DNA of 7,124 nt from an uncultured Veillonella sp. (GTDB lineage Bacteria; Bacillota; Negativicutes; Veillonellales; Veillonellaceae). Below the pieces are notes generated by a model. The model ran no database searches and was not told the DNA's origin. It saw nothing but the letters and a program-made list of their open reading frames with translations. Of this stretch, positions 1 to 6,622 are shown piece by piece. A program made the position numbers and the translations under genes. The stretch's first letter is position 1. Every line of letters starts with the position of its first letter. The stretch covers positions 1 to 7,124 of the forward strand of contig CAUHTB010000032.1 of the NCBI GenBank assembly GCA_959608595.1, in the 5' to 3' direction.

Positions 1-15
1 CCCAGTTTAACTGGG
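1..15. repeat. Palindrome at window edge, possibly part of a terminator cut by the boundary
   Basis: The first 15 bases form a perfect palindrome with 7-base arms (CCCAGTT and AACTGGG) around one central T. Two more G residues and TTT follow it, so the arms may continue to the left outside the window. It could be the hairpin of a terminator for a neighbouring gene, but the T-run is short. Positions 16-44 show nothing else I can support. Confidence 0.35.
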
Positions 16-44
16 GGTTTAGTCATGCCTATTCGGCGTACAAC

Positions 45-86
45 AAAAATAACGTCTAAAGAATAATCTCTTTAGACGTTATTTTT
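45..86 (-). terminator. Rho-independent terminator of the pxp operon, probably bidirectional
   Basis: A perfect 18-bp inverted repeat (45-62 and 69-86) encloses a 6-base loop. The core arm is TAACGTCTAAAGA. Read on the minus strand it starts at the pxpC stop codon and ends in a run of T. The arms begin and end in A/T runs, so the structure should also work on the plus strand and could insulate against a converging gene to the left. Confidence 0.88.
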
Positions 87-1120
87 TATATGACATTATT
101 TAATTTAAATACATAAGCACTTTGTTCATGTGCTAATTTGATACGCTTATGTAATCGTTCCATATACGCTCGATATATGTCTTGCGCTTCGTCAATGGTT
201 ACTATATTAAAGTTAATTCCATCCCCTACCGGCAATTGGCTAAGCCGAGGTAAATCGGCAGTAATAATAGTGCCAATTTTTGTATAGCCACCTGTCGTTT
301 GACGATCCGCCATAAGGACAATAGGGTGACCATTAGACGGAACTTGAATCGAGCCAAATACGGCACCATCAGAAATAATATCTGCACTGTCTACGTGTTC
401 AATTTCAGGACCATCTAAGCGGAAACCCATACGGTCACATTCTACAGTCAGTGTATAGATGTTATCACTAAAGGTCTTGATTCCCTTCTCGGTGAAATGT
501 TTTGCCTGATCACCTAATACAACGCGTAACGGTTCATGACATTCACGGCCTCCACGGTTATATAAGGCGGTATTGAATAGAGTATGCCCTTCACCACGGT
601 AATCGCAGACATGCACGTCATCTCTGGTAAACGCTTTGATACCAAGTTCATCGCCCTTTTGTAATGGTCGCCCCTCAAGTCCTCCAATTTTCGCCTTTGT
701 ATGGGTCGATACACTGCCGTTGATGCTTGGCACGTCGATACCTCCAGAGAAAGAAATGTACATGCGCACACCACATTGGCTAAAACCACCGGAAATGACA
801 TCACCGTCGTGACATACAAATGGAATATATCTCGGTACTCGTACACTATTGATGGTTGGTTCCATGTCGGCCCCAGTGAAAGCAACAATACATGTGCCTT
901 TCACGGTTAATGTTGGTGGTAACAAGGTACATTCTAAAGAACCGGCTGGTTTCATATTGCCGACGAGAGCTTGCCCTAAGAGATAACTTTCACTATCCAT
1001 AGGACCCGCTACAGGCATACCATATTGCTGGAACCCAATGCGCCCTTCATCTTGAATAGTCGTATACATGCCAGGTTCATTAATGTAGATAGATGATTTT
1101 TGAAAATTATTTATAGCCAT
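86..1120 (-). CDS. pxpC: 5-oxoprolinase subunit PxpC (KipA / biotin-dependent carboxyltransferase-like family)
   Basis: PxpC works with PxpB and PxpA as the cytoplasmic ATP-dependent 5-oxoprolinase that turns 5-oxo-L-proline into L-glutamate. The 344-residue product has the family's conserved blocks: the N-terminal PGMYTTIQDEGRIGF stretch continuing to MPVAGPMD (16-42), SGGIDVP (125-131), GGLEGR (146-151), RMGFRLDGP (230-238) and the C-terminal PSNGHPIVLMADRQTTGGY stretch (261-279). Length is normal for the family. I chose the ATG at 1118-1120 because GGTGA lies about 6 bases upstream. A GTG at 1127-1129 would add three residues but its spacing to GAGG is poor. The start overlaps the pxpB end by 14 bases, which suggests translational coupling. 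Pipelines often call this family a biotin-dependent carboxyltransferase, but no biotin carboxylase or carrier gene is present in the window. The name KipA comes from Bacillus sporulation control and should not be carried over. Confidence 0.93.
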   Translation of the reverse strand: MAINNFQKSSIYINEPGMYTTIQDEGRIGFQQYGMPVAGPMDSESYLLGQALVGNMKPAGSLECTLLPPTLTVKGTCIVAFTGADMEPTINSVRVPRYIPFVCHDGDVISGGFSQCGVRMYISFSGGIDVPSINGSVSTHTKAKIGGLEGRPLQKGDELGIKAFTRDDVHVCDYRGEGHTLFNTALYNRGGRECHEPLRVVLGDQAKHFTEKGIKTFSDNIYTLTVECDRMGFRLDGPEIEHVDSADIISDGAVFGSIQVPSNGHPIVLMADRQTTGGYTKIGTIITADLPRLSQLPVGDGINFNIVTIDEAQDIYRAYMERLHKRIKLAHEQSAYVFKLNNVI

Positions 1121-1850
1121 GTAACTCACCTACCTCAACCTCATACATAACTGGAACATAGTCCCCGCCCAACGCTTTAATACGATTATATTCCTGTTCA
1201 TCGATTGGCACATAACGCACATAGTCGCCTGCACTTAATAATGCAGCTTTTTCCTTGGACATATCGTACATAGTTACTGGTGTGCGCCCTATGATTTGCC
1301 AGCCCCCTGGAGAGTCGGATGGATACGTGCCAGTCTGAGCTCCCGCAATGCCTACAGAACCTGCAGGTATCAATGTTCTTGGTGAGGATAAACGAGGTGT
1401 TGCAATGCGTGGATCCATGCCGCCCAAATAGGTAAAACCAGGAATGAAGCCAAGCATATATACCAAGTAATCAGTACCACTATGAATGGCTACAACCTCA
1501 TCTTCAGTTAGATTATTATGAGAAGCTACAAAACCAAGGTCTGGACCAAACTCACCACCGTACACGGTAGGAATTTCAACGACGGTAACAAGTTCATTAG
1601 CATTATCTGTTACAGTCTGCTCCAATGTAGGCTCAATGATGTTACACAATTCTGCGTAGGAGTATAGCATAGCATCATATTGCAAAAGCAATGCACAATA
1701 GGTAGGTACTAATTCAATAATACCCTCTAGATTCAGCTCTTGAATTCGCTCTATCGTTTGACGAATATGTCGATTAATCTTTGGATCGATGACTTGACCA
1801 AAATCAATAGAGATAGCGCAATCCCCTACAGGTGAAATTATAGGTTTCAT
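1107..1850 (-). CDS. pxpB: 5-oxoprolinase subunit PxpB (KipI / allophanate hydrolase subunit 1-like)
   Basis: PxpB is the partner of PxpC; in many bacteria the two are fused or overlap, as they do here. The 247-residue product carries the family signature: a VEIPTVYGGEFGPDL block (91-105), YMLGFIPGFTYLGG (131-144), and the stretch SVGIAGAQTGTYP through GGWQIIGRTP (165-191). These blocks are shared with the allophanate hydrolase part of urea amidolyase, a protein that also acts on amide bonds. The start is the ATG at 1848-1850, preceded by a strong AAGGAG six bases upstream. An in-frame upstream ATG would add 14 residues but lacks such a site and does not fit the family's MxPxIxPxGD-type beginning. 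The gene lies 74 bases after the transporter gene in the same direction. Homology to the KinA inhibitor KipI does not imply a sporulation role here. Confidence 0.94.
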   Translation of the reverse strand: MKPIISPVGDCAISIDFGQVIDPKINRHIRQTIERIQELNLEGIIELVPTYCALLLQYDAMLYSYAELCNIIEPTLEQTVTDNANELVTVVEIPTVYGGEFGPDLGFVASHNNLTEDEVVAIHSGTDYLVYMLGFIPGFTYLGGMDPRIATPRLSSPRTLIPAGSVGIAGAQTGTYPSDSPGGWQIIGRTPVTMYDMSKEKAALLSAGDYVRYVPIDEQEYNRIKALGGDYVPVMYEVEVGELHGYK

Positions 1851-1872
1851 AGGTATCTCCTTCCTAAAACCA

Positions 1873-1912
1873 GAAAGAACCATTACCTTCAAACGAAAAT
1901 AATGGTACTTTC
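1873..1912 (-). repeat. Long intergenic hairpin between transporter gene and pxpB
   Basis: Arms 1873-1885 (GAAAGAACCATTA) and 1900-1912 (TAATGGTACTTTC) pair over 13 bases with one mismatch around a 14-base loop. The hairpin fills the middle of the 74-base gap between the transporter stop and the pxpB ribosome binding site. Read on the minus strand, the sequence after it is GGTTTTAGG, which is not a good T-run, so I see an attenuator or RNA-stabilising element rather than a full terminator. Confidence 0.6.
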
Positions 1913-1924
1913 ATAATTATCAAA

Positions 1925-3121
1925 TTAACCAAGTAATTTAGCAATGCCTTGTAAGGATGTAACGCCGATGTAAGCTGTTACAAGTACTACAATCCATCCT
2001 GTATAGTATAACAGTTTATTATGTTTATAGTCGCCTACGATTTCAGATTTATGAGTAGCAAAGAGCATTACTGCCAATGTAATCGGCAAGATCAAACCGT
2101 TTACGGAGCCAGCCAAAATCAACAAGGATGCTGGTTTACCAATGAAGATTAAAATACATGTAGAAACGAAGATAAATGTCATAATAGTCAATTTCTCATT
2201 GCGTTCTACCACTTTGAATAATGTTTTTAAGAAGGACACAGATGTGTACGCTGCACCTACTACAGATGTTAAGGCTGCACAGAAGAACACGATACCGAAC
2301 AATTTATGACCAATTTCACCAGCACCAAGAAGGAATGCAGAGCCAGCTGGATCTTTAGGATCTAAGGCAAAGCCCATGGACACAACACCAAGAACCGCTA
2401 AGAATAACAATATACGAACTACCGCATCTACAGTCATCCCCATAAATGCTGCTCGGCGTACATCTGTCAAATGTTCTTGACCGGTAATACCAGCATCGAT
2501 AAGACGATGACCGCCAGAGAATGTAATATAACCACCTACGGTACCACCGATAAGGGTAATCGTAGCAAGCCATGGATAATGAGTTGGTGCCACTGCATGA
2601 GTAACCGCTTCAGCCACTGGTGGATTTGTAGAAAACGCTACATAAGCAATCAATACAAGCATTACCGTACCAAGAATTTTAGCGGTATTATCGAGGACGC
2701 CACCCATTTTTGGAGATGCGAATAATAGAATACCAAGAATACCACTAATAGCCGCTGCGGTCGTTGTATCAATACCAAACACTATGTTTAGGCCCATGGA
2801 CGCGCCCCCAATGTTGCCGATATTGAACGCAAGACCGCCAAGGGAAATCAAGAATGCTACGAAATAACCAAGTCCTGGCAATACTTTATTCGCAATATCT
2901 TGACCACGCATTTTAGATATGCCAATAATAGTCCACACATTTAACTGTGCTATAACAGAGAAAATAACGGAAACAACAATGGCAAAAGCAAAGTCTGATT
3001 TCAAATCATTTGTAAATGCCGCCGTTTGTAACATAAAACCAGGTCCAATAGAGGACGTGGCCATCAAGAAAGCTGCCCCAAGTAGGACAGATAAACTTGC
3101 TTTACCTGCAATTGGTTTCAT
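1925..3121 (-). CDS. NRAMP-fold membrane transporter of the pxp operon (YcsG-like), metal-binding motifs absent
   Basis: The 398-residue product is a polytopic inner-membrane protein. I count about 11 hydrophobic spans (roughly 11-33, 45-67, 83-105, 119-136, 147-165, 186-203, 230-252, 271-297, 311-328, 330-356, 372-391), the NRAMP/LeuT-type layout. In true NRAMP metal carriers TM1 has DPGN and TM6 has a Met-Pro-His motif. Here TM1 reads SSIGPGFMLQT (23-33) and TM6 reads GGYITFSGGHR (196-206), so both metal-ligand sets are replaced. Family members beside YcsF/PxpA genes are usually annotated as divalent metal transporters. Given the missing ligands and the operon, I infer a non-metal substrate, perhaps 5-oxoproline or a related small organic molecule; this is untested. 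The start is the ATG at 3119-3121, with GGAGG five bases upstream. A GTG at 3131-3133 overlaps that site and is unlikely. No signal peptide apart from TM1. Confidence 0.87.
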   Translation of the reverse strand: MKPIAGKASLSVLLGAAFLMATSSIGPGFMLQTAAFTNDLKSDFAFAIVVSVIFSVIAQLNVWTIIGISKMRGQDIANKVLPGLGYFVAFLISLGGLAFNIGNIGGASMGLNIVFGIDTTTAAAISGILGILLFASPKMGGVLDNTAKILGTVMLVLIAYVAFSTNPPVAEAVTHAVAPTHYPWLATITLIGGTVGGYITFSGGHRLIDAGITGQEHLTDVRRAAFMGMTVDAVVRILLFLAVLGVVSMGFALDPKDPAGSAFLLGAGEIGHKLFGIVFFCAALTSVVGAAYTSVSFLKTLFKVVERNEKLTIMTFIFVSTCILIFIGKPASLLILAGSVNGLILPITLAVMLFATHKSEIVGDYKHNKLLYYTGWIVVLVTAYIGVTSLQGIAKLLG

Positions 3122-3186
3122 AAAAACCTCCACACAATAACTTATTTATTCATTAATCAACTAATTATCTATTATGTACTTATTGT

Positions 3187-3219
3187 TTATTACGTATTTA
3201 CTACGTATTTTCTATGTAT
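3187..3219. repeat. Three imperfect 11-bp tandem repeats between pxpA and the transporter gene
   Basis: TTATTACGTAT (3187-3197), TTACTACGTAT (3198-3208) and TTTCTATGTAT (3209-3219) follow each other without gaps. A weaker related copy lies near 3169-3179. They sit in the AT-rich 123-base gap (3122-3244) between pxpA and the transporter. The unit length is close to one helical turn, so a protein could bind the same face three times. No good terminator or promoter is obvious in the gap. Confidence 0.55.
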
Positions 3220-3244
3220 CGCTTATTTTCTGCTCTCCGTTTTA

Positions 3245-4015
3245 TTATTTACAGTTCTGAAAATTAGCTACTGTAACGCCCGCTTTTGTAAGGCCTTCAC
3301 GGATATAATTTGTGAAAGCAATCGCTTCAGGGTTATCGCCGTGTACGCATACGGAATCGGCTACAATATCGATAGTATTTCCTGTATTAGTAACAACCTT
3401 GCCTTCTGTAACCATCATGAGTACTCGTTCAAGAGCCTCTTGAGGGTCTTTTATGAAAGCACCTGGTTCTGTACGAGGTACCAATGTACCTTCATCAGTG
3501 TAACCACGATCAGCGAAGACCTCCTGAATTACAGGAATACCTCGGCGCTGTGCCTCTTTCGCAATATAGCTACCGCTCAATACCATAGCTGCAATATTAG
3601 GGTTTACCGCTTGTAAGCCATCTAATACAGCATCTGCCAATGCAGGCGTTACACACGCCGTGTTATAAAAAGCGCCATGTAATTTCATGTGTTGCAATGT
3701 AACACCATAGCTATCACAGAAGGCTTGCAATGCCCCCACTTGATATATCATATATGCTTTAGCCTCTGCAGGATTGACTGCCATTGCTCGACGACCAAAG
3801 CCCATTAAATCAGGATACCCAGGATGAGCCCCTACAGCTACGCCCTTTTCCTTGCACATGCGAACTGTAGCATCCATAATGAGAGGATCCCCAGCATGCC
3901 ATCCACAGGCAACATTAGCACTTGTGACGTGATTTAACACTTCACTATCCATGCCTAATGTGTAGTTGCCAAAACTTTCACCTAAATCACTATTTAGATC
4001 TACATAATGTGACAT
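3245..4015 (-). CDS. pxpA: 5-oxoprolinase subunit PxpA (LamB/YcsF family)
   Basis: PxpA is the third component of the ATP-dependent 5-oxoprolinase and is a cytoplasmic protein with a TIM-barrel-like polysaccharide-deacetylase fold. The 256-residue product has normal family length. Its hallmark blocks are DLNSDLGESFG (5-15), SANVACGWHAGDP (32-44), GAHPGYPDLMGFGRR (62-76), HMKLHGAFYN (109-118), EVFADRGYTDEGTLVPR (165-181) and SVCVHGDNPEA (221-231). The block at 109-118 usually reads KPHGALYN, so Pro to Leu and Leu to Phe changes are mildly unusual. The start is the ATG at 4013-4015, with GGGAGGAG seven bases upstream. An ATG at 4037-4039 would add eight residues that run through that ribosome binding site and is less likely. 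It is the first gene of the operon, 123 bases before the transporter gene. The old name LamB refers to Aspergillus lactam utilisation, not to maltoporin. Confidence 0.95.
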   Translation of the reverse strand: MSHYVDLNSDLGESFGNYTLGMDSEVLNHVTSANVACGWHAGDPLIMDATVRMCKEKGVAVGAHPGYPDLMGFGRRAMAVNPAEAKAYMIYQVGALQAFCDSYGVTLQHMKLHGAFYNTACVTPALADAVLDGLQAVNPNIAAMVLSGSYIAKEAQRRGIPVIQEVFADRGYTDEGTLVPRTEPGAFIKDPQEALERVLMMVTEGKVVTNTGNTIDIVADSVCVHGDNPEAIAFTNYIREGLTKAGVTVANFQNCK

Positions 4016-4050
4016 CAATAATCTCCTCCCTTTCTTCATCTCTTTTTTAA

Positions 4051-4062
4051 ATTCTATAGAAT
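4051..4062. promoter_or_regulatory. Perfect 12-bp palindrome in the pxpA leader, candidate operator
   Basis: ATTCTATAGAAT is a perfect palindrome lying about 12-24 bases downstream of the predicted transcription start of pxpA. An overlapping looser symmetry pairs TCTATA (4053-4058) with TATAGA (4071-4076), spanning the predicted start point. Its place between the -10 box and the ribosome binding site is where a repressor could block transcription. The cognate regulator is not in the window. Confidence 0.35.
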
Positions 4063-4080
4063 ATTGAATTTATAGATATG

Positions 4081-4110
4081 ATTATACTAAATAAATCGAT
4101 ATATTAGCAA
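4081..4110 (-). promoter_or_regulatory. Sigma-A type promoter of the pxp operon
   Basis: On the minus strand TTGCTA (4105-4110) and TATAAT (4081-4086) are separated by 18 bases. The -10 is a perfect consensus and the -35 matches four of six. The predicted start near 4074 gives a leader of about 58 bases before the pxpA ATG. It lies after the clpL terminator, so the operon should be transcribed independently of clpL. Confidence 0.65.
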
Positions 4111-4114
4111 TGAT

Positions 4115-4133
4115 TTTTGTCATGTATACAAAA
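4115..4133. promoter_or_regulatory. Inverted repeat upstream of the pxp -35 box, candidate regulator site
   Basis: Arms TTTTGT (4115-4120) and ACAAAA (4128-4133) flank a 7-base spacer, and the 8-bp palindrome TGTATACA (4123-4130) overlaps the right arm. The layout just upstream of the -35 box suits an activator or a GntR-type regulator, whose sites are often of a TTGTATACAA-like form. This is inference from shape only. Confidence 0.3.
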
Positions 4134-4174
4134 TTTCTTTATTAATACACATATTAAAATGTAAATTAAGACAC

Positions 4175-4203
4175 AAAAAAGCACCCCACATTATGTGGGG
4201 TGC
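4175..4203 (-). terminator. Rho-independent terminator of clpL
   Basis: A perfect 10-bp GC-rich stem (GCACCCCACA at 4181-4190 and TGTGGGGTGC at 4194-4203) with a 3-base loop is followed on the minus strand by six T residues (4180-4175). It lies 83 bases after the clpL stop codon and separates clpL from the pxp promoter. Confidence 0.9.
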
Positions 4204-4271
4204 TCTCAGGATCAATAGGTCTATCATTAGTTTATGTATGGAGAGAGTTGTAAGGGATTCATTAGTTAGTG

Positions 4272-4286
4272 TCGATAGCCTATCGA
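4272..4286. repeat. Short palindrome directly after the clpL stop codon
   Basis: TCGATAG and CTATCGA form 7-base arms around one central C; as RNA this would be a 6-bp stem with a 3-base loop. It touches the clpL stop codon and has no T-run after it. It may protect the 3' end of the message or may be chance. Confidence 0.35.
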
Positions 4287-6491
4287 TTATTTATTATCCT
4301 TGGATACAGCATCATCAGCTTGTTTGCTGTCGTCTGCAGCTTTATCATCTGCAGATGTATCATCAGATGTATTAGCAGCATCTTTGTCGCTAATTACAAT
4401 GTGACCATCTACAACATCAGCAAGCAAGTGTTTTGCATCGATGTGATCCAAGTAGAAGTCAGTTACATTATCGCGGATTTCAGATTCGATAACACGACGT
4501 AATGGACGAGCGCCCATAGTTTTATCGTAACCTTGTTCCATCAATAATTCTTTAGCTGCTTCAGTTACATCAAGAGTAATTTCTTTTTTAGCTAAAGTTT
4601 TATTAACTTGATCAAGCATCAAATCTACGATTTTCTTCAAGTCTTCTTTTTTCAATTGATTGAATTCGATAACAGCATTGAAACGGTTCAAGAATTCTGG
4701 ACGGAAGAATGGAGCGATACGTTCCATTACATCTACTTTGTTTTCATCGTCATTATCTTGACCATAGCCAAAGCCTGCATTAGATGTAGCAATGATAACA
4801 GTATTTTTGAAGTTTACTGTATTACCTTGACCATCTGTTAAGCGACCATCATCCAATACTTGAAGAAGCAATGTAATAACTTGAGGATCTGCTTTTTCGA
4901 TTTCGTCGAACAATACGATGGAGTAAGGATTACGACGAACACGTTCAGTCAATGTATTGGAGTTATCTTCGTAACCAACATAACCAGCTGTAGCACCAAT
5001 CAATTTGGAAACTGCTGTGCGATCACTGTATTCGGACATATCCAAGCGGATGATAGCATCTTTGTTACCGAACATATCAAGTGCTAATTGTTTAGCCAAT
5101 TCTGTTTTACCAACACCAGTAGGACCTACGAATAAGAAGCTACCGATTGGACGGTTACCTTCGTCAAAGCCTGCACGGTTACGACGGATGGCTTTAGATA
5201 CAGCTTCTACTGCTTTATCTTGACCGATTACATGAGCTTGTAAACGAGATTTCATGTCTTTCAAGCGTTCAATATCGGATGCACCCATTTGAGATACAGG
5301 AATACCAGTCATTCTTTCAACAGCTTCCGCTACATCGTTAACTTGAGCCACAACCTTTTGGTTTTCAGTGTGGTTGTCGATTTCTTCTTGTAATTTTTGA
5401 ATACGCATTTTTTCATTAATAGCGGATTCGTAATCTTCTTTTTGAGCAAACTCTTCTTGTTTTGCCTTAGCTTCTGCAATATCTGCTTCTAATGTTTTAA
5501 TATCAGTTACAGGATGTTGGGAAGCCAAGTGAGCTGCTGTTACATCGATCAAGTCGATGGCTTTGTCTGGCAAGCTACGTTGAGGGATGTATTGTACGGA
5601 ATAATCTACAGCTGCTTTCAACACAGCATCTGGCAATTCGATATTATGATGCGCTTCATACAATGGACGAATACCTTGTAAAATTTTGAAAGTATCTTCT
5701 GGAGATGGTGCATTTACCTTAACTTCATTGAAACGACGAGCAAGAGCTGCGTTTTTCATGATTGTGTTACGGTATTCATCTTGTGTTGTAGCACCAATAA
5801 CAGTCATTTCACCACGGGACAAAGCAGGTTTCAAGATATCTGCTAAACCTTTAGAACCTTGACCATCACCTGTGGAACCAGCGCCCAAGATTTGATGGAT
5901 TTCATCGAAGAACAAGATAATATTACCAGCGGCCTTAACCTCTTTGATAAGGTTTTGGATATTTTCTTCGAAGGAACCACGATATTGAGTACCAGCTTCT
6001 AAACCAGAAATATCGATAGAAATGATTTCTTTATTTTTAATAGCTGCAGGAACATCGCCATTGACGATAGCTTGTGCTAAGCCTTCTACTACAGCTGTTT
6101 TACCAACACCTGCATCACCTACGAGTACAGGATTGTTTTTAGTACGACGTGCTAAGATTTCTGCTGTTTCTTGGATTTCTTTATTACGACCAATAACAGG
6201 ATCGAGTTTACCATCACGAGCTTGTTGAGTTAAGTTTGTACCTAACTTAGCAAGGATACCATCTTGTTTCATTTTACCTTGTTGCGCAGCTTGAGCAGCT
6301 TGCATTTCTTCATTAGAAGGTAAACGACCAGTTTGACGATAGAAAGCAAACTCTTCTGGAGTCACTTCACGACCATTAATTTTATAACGACGGTTTTCTG
6401 TGGAATAACCACCCATGTTACCCATCAATTGATTGAATAAATCATTCATGCTACCGAAGTCGCCACCAAAGTTATTAAAGTTGTTGTTCAT
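4287..6491 (-). CDS. clpL: ClpL, Hsp100/Clp AAA+ chaperone (disaggregase)
   Basis: ClpL is a cytosolic, ATP-driven protein-unfolding chaperone that rescues aggregated proteins during heat and other stress. The 734-residue product has two AAA+ modules. D1 has Walker A GDAGVGKT (125-132), pore loop QYRG (169-172), Walker B ending in D196-E197, and an arginine finger at R252/R253. A short coiled coil with a UVR-like segment lies at about 332-378. D2 has Walker A GPTGVGKT (456-463), pore loop GYVGY (503-507), Walker B D529-E530, sensor 1 N571 and sensor 2 GARPLRR (660-666). The N-terminus is a short Asn/Gly-rich segment followed by [15 protein letters not shown], as in ClpL of lactic acid bacteria, instead of the double Clp N-domain of ClpC/ClpA. 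I see no LGF/IGF-type ClpP loop after sensor 1, which agrees with ClpL acting without ClpP. Residues 702-734 form an acidic Asp/Ala/Lys/Ser tail. Start ATG at 6489-6491, with GAGG eight bases upstream. Confidence 0.95.
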   Translation of the reverse strand: MNNNFNNFGGDFGSMNDLFNQLMGNMGGYSTENRRYKINGREVTPEEFAFYRQTGRLPSNEEMQAAQAAQQGKMKQDGILAKLGTNLTQQARDGKLDPVIGRNKEIQETAEILARRTKNNPVLVGDAGVGKTAVVEGLAQAIVNGDVPAAIKNKEIISIDISGLEAGTQYRGSFEENIQNLIKEVKAAGNIILFFDEIHQILGAGSTGDGQGSKGLADILKPALSRGEMTVIGATTQDEYRNTIMKNAALARRFNEVKVNAPSPEDTFKILQGIRPLYEAHHNIELPDAVLKAAVDYSVQYIPQRSLPDKAIDLIDVTAAHLASQHPVTDIKTLEADIAEAKAKQEEFAQKEDYESAINEKMRIQKLQEEIDNHTENQKVVAQVNDVAEAVERMTGIPVSQMGASDIERLKDMKSRLQAHVIGQDKAVEAVSKAIRRNRAGFDEGNRPIGSFLFVGPTGVGKTELAKQLALDMFGNKDAIIRLDMSEYSDRTAVSKLIGATAGYVGYEDNSNTLTERVRRNPYSIVLFDEIEKADPQVITLLLQVLDDGRLTDGQGNTVNFKNTVIIATSNAGFGYGQDNDDENKVDVMERIAPFFRPEFLNRFNAVIEFNQLKKEDLKKIVDLMLDQVNKTLAKKEITLDVTEAAKELLMEQGYDKTMGARPLRRVIESEIRDNVTDFYLDHIDAKHLLADVVDGHIVISDKDAANTSDDTSADDKAADDSKQADDAVSKDNK

Positions 6492-6519
6492 ATAAATTAC
6501 CTCACTTTTTTTTACTACA

Positions 6520-6547
6520 AGTATATCGATTTGACTTTTTAAGTCTA
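6520..6547 (-). promoter_or_regulatory. Candidate proximal clpL promoter with a CtsR-type heptad in its spacer
   Basis: On the minus strand TAGACT (6542-6547) and TATACT (6520-6525) are 16 bases apart, giving a start near 6513 and a leader of about 22 bases. The heptad AGTCAAA (plus coordinates 6530-6536) lies in the spacer. With the degenerate AGACTTA three bases before it (6540-6546), it mimics the 7-3-7 layout of a CtsR site. The -35 match is moderate, so this may be a secondary promoter. Confidence 0.4.
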
Positions 6548-6593
6548 TTTAATTTCTTGCTTTATTTCTAGGTTTCTTCAACCTTATGACATT

Positions 6594-6622
6594 ATAATAA
6601 TCTGATTAAGTCAAAAAGTCAA
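6594..6622 (-). promoter_or_regulatory. Main clpL promoter (sigma-A type)
   Basis: On the minus strand TTGACT (6617-6622) and TATTAT (6594-6599) are separated by 17 bases; an overlapping TATAAT lies at 6591-6596. The predicted start near 6587 leaves a leader of about 95 bases. The -35 box is itself inside a CtsR-type heptad (6617-6623), so a repressor bound there would cover it. Confidence 0.6.

Noticed and set aside
514..910. Open frames of about 69-124 codons overlapping pxpC in other frames
   Set aside because: They lie entirely inside pxpC, whose protein matches its family from end to end, and they show no family motifs of their own.
86..1850. Naming the pair kipI/kipA with a role in sporulation kinase control, or acetyl-CoA carboxylase subunits
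   Set aside because: The adjoining pxpA makes a 5-oxoprolinase the better reading, and no kinase, biotin carboxylase or biotin carrier gene is present.
1873..1912. Full intrinsic terminator between the transporter gene and pxpB
   Set aside because: The stem is not followed by a T-run on the minus strand, and pxpB has no promoter I can identify in the 74-base gap.
1925..3121. Calling the transporter a manganese/iron carrier (MntH)
   Set aside because: The fold fits, but the DPGN and Met-Pro-His metal motifs are absent.
4193..6228. Several short plus-strand open frames opposite clpL
   Set aside because: They mirror the well-conserved clpL coding frame and encode composition-biased peptides without recognisable motifs.
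4287..6491. ClpC, ClpE or ClpB as the identity of the large chaperone
   Set aside because: There is no double Clp N-domain, no N-terminal zinc-binding cysteines as in ClpE, no long ClpB-type middle domain and no ClpP loop; the N-terminal motif and length fit ClpL.
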